Positions 1 to 6,662 of a stretch of 8,734 nucleotides of DNA are shown piece by piece. Where the stretch lies: NCBI GenBank assembly GCA_021151485.1, contig JAGKXB010000048.1, positions 1 to 8,734 of the forward strand, in the 5' to 3' direction. The translations under genes and the position numbers were made by a program. This DNA comes from Oxalobacteraceae bacterium. Lineage in GTDB: Bacteria > Pseudomonadota > Gammaproteobacteria > Burkholderiales > Burkholderiaceae_D. Position 1 is the first letter of the stretch. The number at the start of each line of letters is the position of its first letter. The notes under the pieces were generated by a model. The model had not been told where the DNA came from, searched no databases, and saw only the letters and a program-made list of their open reading frames with translations.

Positions 1-1536
1 AGTTTTGAGAAAGCGTTAGCCATTCAACCCAATTATGCTGATGCCCTTACCAATCGTGGTATCGCTTTATTGAATCTGCAACGTTTTGAGGAGGCGTTAG
101 CCAGCTTTGATCAGGCATTACTCATTCAACCTGAACATGCAAAAGCGCTAGCGCAGCGTGGCAGTTTATTGTTGTTACATTTATATCGTTTTGAAGAAGC
201 GCTAACCAGTCTTGACCGTGCTCTGGTCTTACAACCAGATGATGCAATCAGCATGCTCAATCGTGGTGCTGCGCTGCATCGGCTACAACGCTTTGACGAG
301 GCGCTGGCCAGTTTTGATCAGGCATTGGCCATGCAACCGCACAATCCCGAAATACGCCTCAACCGTGGCAATGCACTGCAACGTTTGAATCGTTTTGACG
401 AAGCGTTGGCCGACTATGCGCACATCTTGAAAGAACAACCCGACTACACCGAAGCGCATTGGAATGAAAGTATTTGCAGGCTAACGATGGGTAATTTTGC
501 TTTGGGTTGGCAAAAATATGAATGGCGTTGGAAGCGAAAACAATACTCACAATCAATGCCATCAATACCATTACGCCATTTCTCCCAACCGCTTTGGCTA
601 GGCAAAGAATCTCTGCGTAATAAAACCATCCTGCTACATGCAGAACAAGGGTTGGGCGATACGATCCAATTTTGTCGTTATGTCCAGTTGATTGCTGCAT
701 TGGGTGCAACAGTCATTCTGGAAGTGCAGCCCTCATTAAAAACCCTGTTGCGCCATCTTCCCGGCGTCACTGACATTGTCGCGCAGGGTGAGGAGTTGCC
801 ACCTTTCGATGTGCATTGCCCATTGCTCAGCCTGCCGTTGGCATGCAATACTAATTTGAATTCCATCCCTGTTGGTAACGACAATATTCACATCAATCCA
901 TCATCCAATATCCGAGTGTCTTTGATTGCCCGCATGGTTTCATGCATCAAACGTTGGTTGCCTCAAGCTGCAACAACCTTGCCCACCATGACTGGACGCT
1001 ATTTAAGTGCAGATCCTCTGCACAAAGCACGATGGCAAAACAAATTGGGGGCCAAAACCCAAGCACGTATCGGCCTAGTCTGGAGCGGTAGTACCACGCA
1101 TAATAATGACCACCATCGCTCGATTCCATTGCTGGATTTCATGCAAATAATCGATGCAAAAAACAAAGTACAAACATCGCTCTATTGCCTACAACAAGAA
1201 TTGCGCCCTAACGATCAAGCGGTATTTGCTCAACAAAATGCCATTACCTTTGTCGGCAATGAATTAAAGGATTTTTCCGACACTGCAGCATTGATCGACT
1301 TAATGGATTTAGTCATCACCGTCGACACCTCCATCGCTCATCTGGCGGGTGCGATGGGCAAACCGGTGTGGATATTGCTGCCGTTCAACGCTGACTGGCG
1401 CTGGTTGCAAAATAGAAACGACAGCCCCTGGTATCCTTCCGCACGCCTGTTCAGACAGCCGATGGTTGGTGATTGGCAGAGTGTGCTCACTAACATTAAA
1501 CAAGAGTTATCAACCCGTTCATATGAAAATGAATGA
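1..1536 (+). CDS. TPR-repeat glycosyltransferase (GT9/GT-B-like), 5'-truncated by window edge
   Basis: The frame is open from base 1 with TPR sequence already under way, so the gene begins left of the window and the TTG at 70 is not a real start. Counting from the first visible codon (511 visible residues), a partial TPR (1-10) is followed by four repeats at 11-44, 45-79, 80-113 and 114-147. They carry the usual pattern of small residue, RF(E/D)EAL and terminal QP. A linker ending in a WNE...GWQKYEWRW segment leads into a GT-B/heptosyltransferase-like domain. It has GLGDTIQF at 217-224, an acceptor-side GD-type motif, and VDTSIAHLAGAMGKP from 441, which resembles the nucleotide-sugar-binding DTxxxHxAxAxG motif of GT9. 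No signal peptide or membrane segment is visible, so it is probably cytoplasmic. Family knowledge supports a TPR-containing glycosyltransferase; donor and acceptor are unknown. A close paralogue follows directly. Confidence 0.88.
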   Translation, partial: SFEKALAIQPNYADALTNRGIALLNLQRFEEALASFDQALLIQPEHAKALAQRGSLLLLHLYRFEEALTSLDRALVLQPDDAISMLNRGAALHRLQRFDEALASFDQALAMQPHNPEIRLNRGNALQRLNRFDEALADYAHILKEQPDYTEAHWNESICRLTMGNFALGWQKYEWRWKRKQYSQSMPSIPLRHFSQPLWLGKESLRNKTILLHAEQGLGDTIQFCRYVQLIAALGATVILEVQPSLKTLLRHLPGVTDIVAQGEELPPFDVHCPLLSLPLACNTNLNSIPVGNDNIHINPSSNIRVSLIARMVSCIKRWLPQAATTLPTMTGRYLSADPLHKARWQNKLGAKTQARIGLVWSGSTTHNNDHHRSIPLLDFMQIIDAKNKVQTSLYCLQQELRPNDQAVFAQQNAITFVGNELKDFSDTAALIDLMDLVITVDTSIAHLAGAMGKPVWILLPFNADWRWLQNRNDSPWYPSARLFRQPMVGDWQSVLTNIKQELSTRSYENE

Positions 1537-3070
1537 TCAACCAAACGATACTGCTAACGATGCCGCCGATGCCCTATCCAAACAAGGCACAGCTTTGTTG
1601 CAGTCACAACGTTTTGAAGAAGCGCTGGCCAGCTACGATCAGGCGTTGAGCTTACAACCCAATCATGTCCCCACTATTTTTAATCATGGCACGGCATTAG
1701 CCAATCTACAGCGTTTTGATGAAGCACTGACGAGCTACGAATATGCCTTAAGCATTCAACCCAATCATGCGCAAACGCTGTCTAATCTTGGCAGTGTATT
1801 GGTCCATCTTAATCATTTTCATGCAGCCTTGGCACGTTACGATCAAGCGCTGAAAAGTCAGGCTAACCACGTTGAAGCCCTTTCCAACCGTGGCGGTGTG
1901 TTGATCAAGTTAAATCGATTTGAAGAAGCCGCCGCTAGTTTTGCGCAAGCATTAAAAATTAATCCGGAGTATGCCGAAGCACATTGGAACGAAGGACTTT
2001 GCAGGCTCAGCACGGGCGATTTTGCGCTGGGTTGGCAGAAACATGAATGGCGCTGGAAGGCAAAAGCATTCATGCCTATGCAACGCAACTTTGCGCAACC
2101 TTTGTGGTTAGGAAAGGAATCGCTACACAACAAAACTATTTTGCTACACGCTGAACAAGGTCTAGGCGACACTATCCAATTCTGCCGCTATGCCCACAAA
2201 GTCGCCGCACTAGGTGCCACGGTCATCCTCGAAGTACAACCAACACTGAAAACACTATTACGCGATGTAGCCGGCGTCTCGCACATCCTCGCCAGAGGTG
2301 AAACCTTGCCAGCATTTGATTTCCATTGTCCCTTGCTCAGCCTGCCTTTGGCGTTTGGTACCGATTTGGATTCCATTCCTTTTGCCAAGGAATTAGCCAA
2401 AAAAAATTCTCTAATTGACAATATTTTGCTGCGCTGCAAACGCTTGATAGGCGCTCCAAAATCCCAACAAACACCCTATTACATCCAACCCGACGCACTG
2501 CACAAAGCAAAGTGGAAAAACAAACTAAGCCACACGACACTCCCGCGCATTGGCCTAGCGTGGAGTGGTAATTCCATCCACAAAGACGATAAAAATCGCT
2601 CCATCCCGCTATCTGATTTTCTTCCCCTCATCAACAAGCAAAGCCAGACAGCCTTACCAATGCAATTTCACTGCCTGCAAAAAGAATTACGTCCCAGCGA
2701 TCAAGCATTACTCACCCAGCTTAATCAACAAAACAAAATTGATATCGCCTTTATCGGCAATGAATTAAAAGATTTTTCAGACACCGCCGCATTGGTCGAT
2801 TTAATGGATTTAGTCATCACCGTCGACACCTCAATCGCCCATCTGGCTGGCGCTATGGGCAAACCGGTGTGGATATTGCTACCATTTAATCCCGACTGGC
2901 GCTGGTTAACTGACAGAAACGACAGCCCTTGGTATCCATCGGCACGCTTGTTTAGGCAGAAAGAAATGGGCGATTGGAGTGGCGTGATGAGGGATGTTCA
3001 GCGGGAATTGTTGGAGTTCAATGCAACCAACCACGCCGGCGAAAATACCAAAACGGCGCAATCGCGCTGA
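1523..3070 (+). CDS. TPR-repeat glycosyltransferase (GT9/GT-B-like), tandem paralogue
   Basis: This 515-residue protein has the same architecture as its upstream neighbour. Four TPRs lie at about 13-46, 47-80, 81-114 and 115-148, followed by the WNEG...GWQKHEWRW linker, GLGD at 213-216 and VDTSIAHLAGAMGKP from 434. The frame stays open further upstream to 1349, but that part lies inside the first gene's coding sequence and has no TPR character. ATG 1523 is therefore preferred, with ATG 1529 as a close alternative. The start overlaps the first gene's stop by 14 bases and lacks a strong ribosome-binding site, which suggests translational coupling. The last 17 residues (499-515) are read from DNA that is antisense to the end of corA and have no counterpart in the first paralogue. 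The likely role is glycosyl transfer to a protein or glycan; the substrate is unknown. Confidence 0.9.
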   Translation: MKMNDQPNDTANDAADALSKQGTALLQSQRFEEALASYDQALSLQPNHVPTIFNHGTALANLQRFDEALTSYEYALSIQPNHAQTLSNLGSVLVHLNHFHAALARYDQALKSQANHVEALSNRGGVLIKLNRFEEAAASFAQALKINPEYAEAHWNEGLCRLSTGDFALGWQKHEWRWKAKAFMPMQRNFAQPLWLGKESLHNKTILLHAEQGLGDTIQFCRYAHKVAALGATVILEVQPTLKTLLRDVAGVSHILARGETLPAFDFHCPLLSLPLAFGTDLDSIPFAKELAKKNSLIDNILLRCKRLIGAPKSQQTPYYIQPDALHKAKWKNKLSHTTLPRIGLAWSGNSIHKDDKNRSIPLSDFLPLINKQSQTALPMQFHCLQKELRPSDQALLTQLNQQNKIDIAFIGNELKDFSDTAALVDLMDLVITVDTSIAHLAGAMGKPVWILLPFNPDWRWLTDRNDSPWYPSARLFRQKEMGDWSGVMRDVQRELLEFNATNHAGENTKTAQSR

Positions 3071-3983
3071 TCAACATCAAGACTAACGCCAACGGGTAAC
3101 CCAAGTCCCACTGCAATTCCGGCAATATTTTGAAGTTCATGCCATAGATGCTGGCAATCAAGGTAGGCGGCAAAAACGCTACGCTGGCGACTGAGAAGAT
3201 TTTGATAATCTTGTTCTGGTTAATATTAATGAAACCAACCGTGGCATCCATCAAAAAGTTGATCTTATCGAACAAGAAAGACGTGTGACCATCCAGCGAT
3301 TCAATATCCCGTAAAATCTGCCGCGCCTCCTCAAATTGATCCTTATTCAACAAACGACCACGCATTAAAAAGCTGACAGCACGGCGAGTATCCATCATGT
3401 TACGGCGAATACGGCCATTCAAATCCTCTTCTTGTGCAATTGCATTCAGCGCTGCCGCTGCATCTTGATCAGTAAATTCTTTTTGCAGCACCCAACTGCT
3501 AACCTCTTCCAGATTCTGATAAATCCCTTCCAAGGCATCGGCGGAATACTCGGCATCGGTAGCATACAAATCCAGCAACACATCTTTGTAATCACCAATC
3601 GAACCAGGCCGCGAACGCGCCCGCATACGTACTAAGCGGAACACGGGCAAGTCATCGGTATGGACGGAAAACAGCATGTTTTTAGCCAAAATAAACGCCA
3701 CCGTGACAATGCGAGAAGGGCCATCATCCTCTTCAATCAAGAAATCGGTACGCAAATGCAAGTCGCCATTTTCCGCTTCGTAATAACGCGCCGACGCTTC
3801 AATATCCTTGACTTCATCTTCATCCGGCAAAGTCACGCCATAAATGTTCTTGACCCAAAGATATTCATCCTCACTCGGATCCGTCAAATCCACCCAAACT
3901 GGTTCAACCTTTTCCAGATCAGCACGACTGGCGATCGGCACTTGATTCAAGCGGCCATTTTGCAAAACAAAGACATTAATCAT
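3018..3983 (-). CDS. corA: Magnesium/cobalt transport protein CorA
   Basis: The 321-residue protein matches the usual CorA length (about 316 in E. coli). It has a large acidic cytoplasmic N-terminal domain, a long helical stalk, and two C-terminal membrane helices at about 261-280 and 295-315. The signature YGMNF sits at 280-284 at the end of the first helix, followed by a PEL periplasmic loop and a basic RRRGWLH tail. CorA forms a homopentameric inner-membrane channel for Mg2+ (also Co2+ and Ni2+), gated by cytoplasmic Mg2+. The ATG at 3983 is preceded by a weak AAAGA ribosome-binding site seven bases upstream. The 3' end overlaps the convergent TPR gene by 53 bases. Because the C-terminus agrees with the family, corA is probably the ancestral reading of that overlap. 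Confidence 0.97.
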   Translation of the reverse strand: MINVFVLQNGRLNQVPIASRADLEKVEPVWVDLTDPSEDEYLWVKNIYGVTLPDEDEVKDIEASARYYEAENGDLHLRTDFLIEEDDGPSRIVTVAFILAKNMLFSVHTDDLPVFRLVRMRARSRPGSIGDYKDVLLDLYATDAEYSADALEGIYQNLEEVSSWVLQKEFTDQDAAAALNAIAQEEDLNGRIRRNMMDTRRAVSFLMRGRLLNKDQFEEARQILRDIESLDGHTSFLFDKINFLMDATVGFININQNKIIKIFSVASVAFLPPTLIASIYGMNFKILPELQWDLGYPLALVLMLISAIAPFWYFRRRGWLH

Positions 3984-4056
3984 GCGTCGTTCTTTATAGA
4001 ATTTTTATTAATTAATTTATTTATTTATTACAAGGCGATCAAAGCAATCACGGTAA
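3984..4056 (-). promoter_or_regulatory. AT-rich corA leader with period-4 tract
   Basis: This 73-base gap between the mtgA stop and the corA start is the only place for a corA-specific promoter. Bases 4004-4030 form a TTTA/TTAA tract of period four. A possible -35 (TTGATC, 4042-4037) lies 17 bases from a weak -10 (TAAATT, 4019-4014), a poor match overall. No factor-independent terminator for mtgA is visible here, so read-through from mtgA into corA is also possible. Confidence 0.3.
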
Positions 4057-4743
4057 TCAAGGTAATTCCGCTGACCGCATGCGCCACAAAATCAAATTGG
4101 TGCGACGGGCTAAATACGCTGAATTCTGACGTTTCTCAAAAAAACGTGGATTAGGCAACATCACCGCCAATCTGGCCGCCTGCGCTGGGCTCAAGTTACT
4201 CGCTGCGACGCCATAATAACGATGCGCAGCGGCCTCCGCACCAAATACCCCCCGCCCAAACTCAACCACATTCAAATAAATCTCGAAAATACGCTCTTTA
4301 TCCATCCAAAATTCGAGCATATACGTAATGACCAACTCTTGTCCCTTGCGCAGATAATTGCGTTCGCCGGATAAAAACAGATTTTTAGCCAGTTGCTGAG
4401 TAATGGTGGAACCACCCGCCACTACTTTGCCTTTTTTCGCATTTTTCTCATACGCTTTCAACAACGCATCCCAATCCACACCCTCATGCTCAGAAAAATG
4501 ACTGTCTTCTGACGCAATGATGGCGCGTTTTAAATGCTTGGAAATCCGGTTGTAAGGCACCCAGTGATGTTGCAATTTTGCATCAGGATCTTTTTCCTGC
4601 AACAAAGACAATTGCTGACGCATAAAACTGGTGGAGGTCGGATTGTGATCCCGCCACCAGGCAATCTGCAAGAAAAAATACAATTGCAATAAGAAAACAG
4701 CTACCAGAAGCAATATACCTATTCGGATCAATAACTTACCCAA
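4057..4743 (-). CDS. mtgA: Monofunctional biosynthetic peptidoglycan transglycosylase (GT51)
   Basis: MtgA polymerises lipid II into glycan strands at the periplasmic face of the inner membrane without a transpeptidase domain. With the chosen start the product is 228 residues, normal for the family. It has one N-terminal membrane anchor (about 5-27), then DHNPTSTSFM, the catalytic motif ASEDSHFSEHEG with the presumed catalytic Glu at 79, GGSTITQQLAKNL, a RKGQE segment, and EIYLNVVEFGRGVFG. All are GT51 hallmarks. No ATG is available before the membrane segment, and an in-frame TAA lies at 4767-4765. TTG 4743 is preferred because AGGAG (4753-4749) sits five bases upstream. GTG 4746 and TTG 4758 are alternatives; TTG 4758 would place AGGAG inside the gene. 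The gene lies 32 bases after aroE on the same strand and is probably cotranscribed with it. Confidence 0.95.
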   Translation of the reverse strand: MGKLLIRIGILLLVAVFLLQLYFFLQIAWWRDHNPTSTSFMRQQLSLLQEKDPDAKLQHHWVPYNRISKHLKRAIIASEDSHFSEHEGVDWDALLKAYEKNAKKGKVVAGGSTITQQLAKNLFLSGERNYLRKGQELVITYMLEFWMDKERIFEIYLNVVEFGRGVFGAEAAAHRYYGVAASNLSPAQAARLAVMLPNPRFFEKRQNSAYLARRTNLILWRMRSAELP

Positions 4744-4748
4744 CACAG

Positions 4749-4753
4749 CTCCT
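4749..4753 (-). promoter_or_regulatory. Ribosome-binding site deciding the mtgA start
   Basis: AGGAG on the minus strand ends five bases before TTG 4743, only two bases before GTG 4746, and lies downstream of TTG 4758. Normal Shine-Dalgarno spacing therefore favours the TTG at 4743. Confidence 0.55.
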
Positions 4754-4775
4754 GCCAAAATACGTTAAACAAATA

Positions 4776-5603
4776 TTAGGCATGCAACTGCGCATGCAAT
4801 TGGGCATAAATAGCACTGGTATCAGGCCGCACACCGCGCCAGATAAAAAACGCTTCCGCCGCCTGCTCGACCAACATACCCAAACCATCTCGCACCACAG
4901 CACCATGCTGAGCGGCAAACTGCAGGAATGGACTTTGTTGTTTGCCATACATCATGTCTAACACAAACACTGGTGAAACCTGTGGATGAAATAAATCCGC
5001 TGCAACAGGCGGCATTTGCGCTGCCAAACTCGCTGCAGTGGCGTTGATAATCACGTCAAATGGTCCCTGCAAAGCATCAAAATCACTGGCATGAATCACG
5101 CCATACTGCGAAAAAAACTGCGCTAATTCGACCGCCTTTTCCACAGTGCGATTCGCCAGCACGATTTCAGCAGGACGCTCTTGCATCAGGGGCAAAATCA
5201 CCCCACGCGCAGCGCCACCCGCACCCAGCAACAATACCCGCTTGCCAGTCAATGAGACCTTGGCGTTACATACAATATCCGTCACCAACCCAACGCCATC
5301 GGTATTGTCACCAAAAATGTGGCCATCCTCGAATGTCAGCGTATTCACCGCCCCCGCCACGCGCGCACGTTCCGTCACAACATCGGCCAGCGCAAACGCT
5401 TCCAACTTAAATGGCACCGTGACATTCATCCCTTTGCCGCCTTCAGCAACAAACTGAGCCAACGATTGGGGAAATTCCTGCAACGGCGCCAATACGCGCT
5501 GATACACCATATCCTGCCCAGTCTGCACAGCAAAATGCGCATGGATTTCGGGGGATTTGCTGTGTGCAATTGGATTGCCAATTACTCCATATTGGTCAGG
5601 CAT
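4776..5603 (-). CDS. aroE: Shikimate dehydrogenase (NADP+)
   Basis: AroE reduces 3-dehydroshikimate to shikimate with NADPH, the fourth step of the chorismate pathway, in the cytoplasm. The 275-residue product has all the main motifs. Shikimate-binding [10 protein letters not shown] (9-18) includes Ser15 and Ser17. NVTVPFK ends in catalytic Lys66. AVNT lies at 85-88, and GDNTDG contains catalytic Asp102. The Rossmann glycine loop GAGGAARG is at 127-134, NRT at 151-153 contributes NADP phosphate binding, and GLGMLVEQ ends in Gln247. The ATG at 5603 is preceded by GGTGA (5614-5610) six bases upstream, a good match to the 3' part of the Shine-Dalgarno consensus. A small oddity is the C-terminus, where AQLH is doubled by an imperfect 12-base duplication (4780-4803, 10 of 12 identical). 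mtgA follows on the same strand. Confidence 0.97.
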   Translation of the reverse strand: MPDQYGVIGNPIAHSKSPEIHAHFAVQTGQDMVYQRVLAPLQEFPQSLAQFVAEGGKGMNVTVPFKLEAFALADVVTERARVAGAVNTLTFEDGHIFGDNTDGVGLVTDIVCNAKVSLTGKRVLLLGAGGAARGVILPLMQERPAEIVLANRTVEKAVELAQFFSQYGVIHASDFDALQGPFDVIINATAASLAAQMPPVAADLFHPQVSPVFVLDMMYGKQQSPFLQFAAQHGAVVRDGLGMLVEQAAEAFFIWRGVRPDTSAIYAQLHAQLHA

Positions 5604-5640
5604 GTTGATTCACCATTTTGCTATTTCATTTCACTATATT
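5604..5640 (-). promoter_or_regulatory. Candidate aroE promoter -10 and ribosome-binding site
   Basis: On the minus strand, TATAGT (5638-5633) matches five of six bases of the sigma-70 -10 box and lies 30 bases before the aroE ATG. GGTGA at 5614-5610 is the likely ribosome-binding site. At 16-18 bases upstream of the -10 there is no convincing -35, because that position falls in the REP-like element. Independent initiation is therefore only a possibility. Confidence 0.25.
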
Positions 5641-5651
5641 TATTGATAAGA

Positions 5652-5742
5652 CACTGGGTTCCCGCCTAAAACCGCGGGAACGACGGTAATACGGACACCC
5701 TTAAAATCGTCGTCCCCGAGTACTTTAGTCGGGGACCCAGTG
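5652..5742. repeat. Inverted pair of REP-like palindromic elements
   Basis: Two related units lie in opposite orientation about 20 bases apart. Unit A (5652-5686) begins CACTGGGTTCCCGC and folds as GTTCCCGC (5658-5665) with GCGGGAAC (5674-5681). Unit B (5708-5742) begins, read on the minus strand, CACTGGGTCCCCGAC. It folds as GTCCCCGA (5712-5719) with TCGGGGAC (5729-5736). The outer arms agree at 13 of 15 bases and the inner ends at 10 of 12 (ending GACGACG). The paired hairpins and the position between two co-oriented genes fit the repetitive extragenic palindromes common in proteobacterial genomes. No T-run follows either stem on the minus strand, so it is not a standard terminator. It could stabilise or attenuate the tonB-like/aroE transcript. 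Confidence 0.8.
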
Positions 5743-5774
5743 ACTTACGCAGTGCATCCGAACATGGCTAGAAA

Positions 5775-6662
5775 TCACCGCAACTCCGTTTCCAAACCCT
5801 GTTCCCGCGTAAAGTTAAAACGCGTGACGATGACCCACAAATCATCTTGATCCGTGGCCCGCATATTGGACGGAAAACGACCAAAAGGCGCGGCGCGTTT
5901 CACAATATCCAACGCGGCCTGATCCAACTCTGGAATACCCGAAGACACCTCAATCCGCGCCCCGCCATCTTTTTGATAAATTGTGCCATCCTGAAATACG
6001 GGGATATAAACCATCAATTTCCCATATAACTTTTTGCCATCTTTTTGTGGAAAATTAAACGTTCCCACTTGTTCTATTCGCTTTTGCAGCGCTTTGTAAT
6101 ACATCGCATACCCGACTTCCTGCGTATTCACAGTAATAAACGTTTTACGTGGCCGTTTGCTTTGACTTTCTATGGTTTGGGTAATCTCTGCGGCCATTTT
6201 CGAGACGGTAGGGCGTTGATTGGTTGGAACAGGTAAGGGAACTGGGGGTGTGACTGGCGTTGGATTATCAAGTGTAGCAGGCTTTTTCAGCTGATTTTTT
6301 TCATCCATTTTGGGCAGCTTGATCGCGCTATCGTTCTTAATTTGTGCCAACAATTGCTGTTGCTTTTGTTCCAATTCTGAAATCCGACGTTGCGATGCCT
6401 GCATAGGCGGTTCGGACAAAGGTGCACCCGCTTTTTCCGATCCGGTAGGTGCGCCGCCCTCCAGATTAGCTTGCGCCAGGGCATCAGCCTTCAATGGCTT
6501 TTTATCCTGTTTTGCGTGTACCAGAATAACTTCTAGCGCGGGATCCGATTGCAGGCGTAACGGCTTAGGCTGTACAAAATCCAGCATCAACAATGTGCTA
6601 TGTACCATCACCGAACACGCGATGGCAAACATCAATAATGTATTTTTCACAGTATATTTCAC
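5775..6662 (-). CDS. TonB-family energy transducer protein
   Basis: The 295-residue protein has one N-terminal membrane helix (about 8-29) containing SVMVH. Ser17 and His21 have the spacing of the Ser-His pair that couples TonB to ExbB/ExbD. A charged periplasmic region follows, with a short glutamine-rich coiled-coil stretch (about 91-110) and a small Pro-rich stretch (134-146), shorter than in classical TonB. The C-terminal domain (about 205-285) has the TonB pattern YIPVFQDGTI, then GIPELDQAALDIVKRAAPFGRFP and LWVIVTRFNF. TonB proteins carry proton-motive energy to outer-membrane receptors. No exbB, exbD or receptor gene is nearby, so the partner is unknown and the symbol tonB is withheld. 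It starts at a GTG that overlaps the ribonuclease TGA as GTGA, with no clear ribosome-binding site, indicating translational coupling. Confidence 0.9.
   Translation of the reverse strand: MKYTVKNTLLMFAIACSVMVHSTLLMLDFVQPKPLRLQSDPALEVILVHAKQDKKPLKADALAQANLEGGAPTGSEKAGAPLSEPPMQASQRRISELEQKQQQLLAQIKNDSAIKLPKMDEKNQLKKPATLDNPTPVTPPVPLPVPTNQRPTVSKMAAEITQTIESQSKRPRKTFITVNTQEVGYAMYYKALQKRIEQVGTFNFPQKDGKKLYGKLMVYIPVFQDGTIYQKDGGARIEVSSGIPELDQAALDIVKRAAPFGRFPSNMRATDQDDLWVIVTRFNFTREQGLETELR

Noticed and set aside
1349..1522. N-terminal extension of the second TPR gene upstream of 1523
   Set aside because: It lies wholly inside the first gene's conserved glycosyltransferase-domain coding sequence in another frame and encodes no TPR or recognisable sequence.
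3660..4154. 164-codon plus-strand open frame
   Set aside because: It is antisense to the corA 5' half, the leader and the mtgA 3' end, with low-complexity content and no family resemblance.
5060..5457. Overlapping plus-strand open frames opposite aroE
   Set aside because: Two frames overlap each other antisense to a clear aroE; both are Pro/Ser/Arg-rich shadow products.
5658..5736. REP hairpins as factor-independent terminators
   Set aside because: Neither stem is followed by a T-run on either strand, and the two-unit inverted layout fits a repetitive palindrome better.
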